Program-made: the position numbers and the translations under genes
Part shown: piece after piece, positions 6,585 to 6,934 of the stretch
Layout of the letters: each line of letters begins with the position of its first letter
Numbering within the stretch: the stretch's first letter is position 1
Assembly (NCBI GenBank): GCA_028290225.1
Contig: JAQGKH010000275.1
Location: 1-6,934, forward strand
Source: Devosia sp.
GTDB taxonomy: Bacteria > Pseudomonadota > Alphaproteobacteria > Rhizobiales > Devosiaceae
Direction: 5' to 3'
Length of the DNA stretch: 6,934 bases
Notes under the pieces: model-generated
What the model was told of the DNA's origin: nothing
Database searches by the model: none
Seen by the model: only the letters and a program-made list of their open reading frames with translations

Positions 6585-6934
6585 CTATTCCGCCGCCTGG
6601 GTGGTTTCGGTGAGCCCACCGGCTTTTTCGATGAACCTGATGATGCGCTCGAGGCTTTCGCGCCGCAACAGATCGGTGAACACATAGGGGCGGCCCTCGC
6701 GCACCTTCTGGGTGTCGCTTTCCATCACGTCGAGGCTCGCTCCCACATGGGGCGCCAGGTCGGTATGGGTGATCACCAGCAGGTCCGAGCGCGAGATCGC
6801 TGGCCCGCCCTTGCGCGGGATCTTTTCGCCCTGTGCGACCGAAATCACATAGATGGTGAGATCGGCTAGATCGGGCGAAAAGGTCGCCGCCAGATTGTCC
6901 CCGCCGCTTTCGATCAGGATGATGTCGAGATCGG
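6585..6934 (-). CDS. ureG: Urease accessory GTPase UreG, C-terminal part; 5' end outside window
   Basis: UreG is a SIMIBI-class GTPase that works with UreD, UreF and UreE to deliver nickel to apo-urease in the cytosol. About 116 codons are present. UreG is about 205 residues, so the P-loop and the Cys-Pro-His nickel motif lie beyond base 6934. Diagnostic segments are DLDIILIESGGDNLAATFSP, then DLADLTIYVI, GEKIPRKGGP, SDLLVI and LAPHVGASLDVMESDT. The frame is open to the window edge, so GTG 6848 is an internal Val. The protein departs from the UreG consensus: the usual VIDVA is VISVA, GGPGI is GGPAI, and the guanine-recognition motif NKxD reads THTD (6759-6770). The frame is intact to TAG 6585-6587. 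Other urease genes are expected upstream on this strand, outside the window. The acetyltransferase gene follows downstream. Confidence 0.94.
   Translation of the reverse strand, partial: DLDIILIESGGDNLAATFSPDLADLTIYVISVAQGEKIPRKGGPAISRSDLLVITHTDLAPHVGASLDVMESDTQKVREGRPYVFTDLLRRESLERIIRFIEKAGGLTETTQAAE

Noticed and set aside
6846..6848. GTG as start of an 87-residue protein
   Set aside because: It is an internal Val of UreG; conserved UreG residues continue in frame upstream to the window edge.

Overview
The window reads as a chromosomal piece of a GC-rich alphaproteobacterium, most likely a member of the Hyphomicrobiales (rhizobia/Devosia-like). This rests on the gene order glgC-glgA-pgm, which is the arrangement known from Agrobacterium and Rhizobium glycogen operons, and on the rhizobial-type look of the GlgC tail and of Pgm. 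The genus is an inference. I see no insertion sequence, CRISPR array, tRNA, rRNA or phage gene. Nearly every base is coding.

Bases 1-6117 (+ strand) hold the distal part of a glycogen operon: the 3' end of glgC (ADP-glucose pyrophosphorylase), glgA (glycogen synthase), pgm (phosphoglucomutase), glgX (glycogen debranching enzyme) and a calcineurin-like metallophosphoesterase. Every junction is an overlap of 4 to 14 nt, so the five genes look translationally coupled in one transcript whose promoter lies upstream of the window. Pgm interconverts glucose-6-P and glucose-1-P. GlgC activates glucose-1-P to ADP-glucose, GlgA polymerises it, and GlgX removes short branches during breakdown. The metallophosphoesterase is the unexplained member.

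Bases 6118-6934 (- strand) hold a GNAT acetyltransferase and, upstream of it, the 3' part of ureG, the urease nickel-insertion GTPase. Urease accessory genes presumably continue beyond the right edge. The two gene sets converge with no spacer: the metallophosphoesterase stop ends at 6117 and the GNAT stop begins at 6118.

I found no wholly new system. The points worth a second look are the phosphoesterase coupled to the glycogen genes and its GNVD variant of the GNHD motif; a UreG whose guanine-specificity motif reads THTD instead of NKxD; and a GNAT gene whose reading frame continues with family-like sequence up to the ureG stop without an ordinary start codon.
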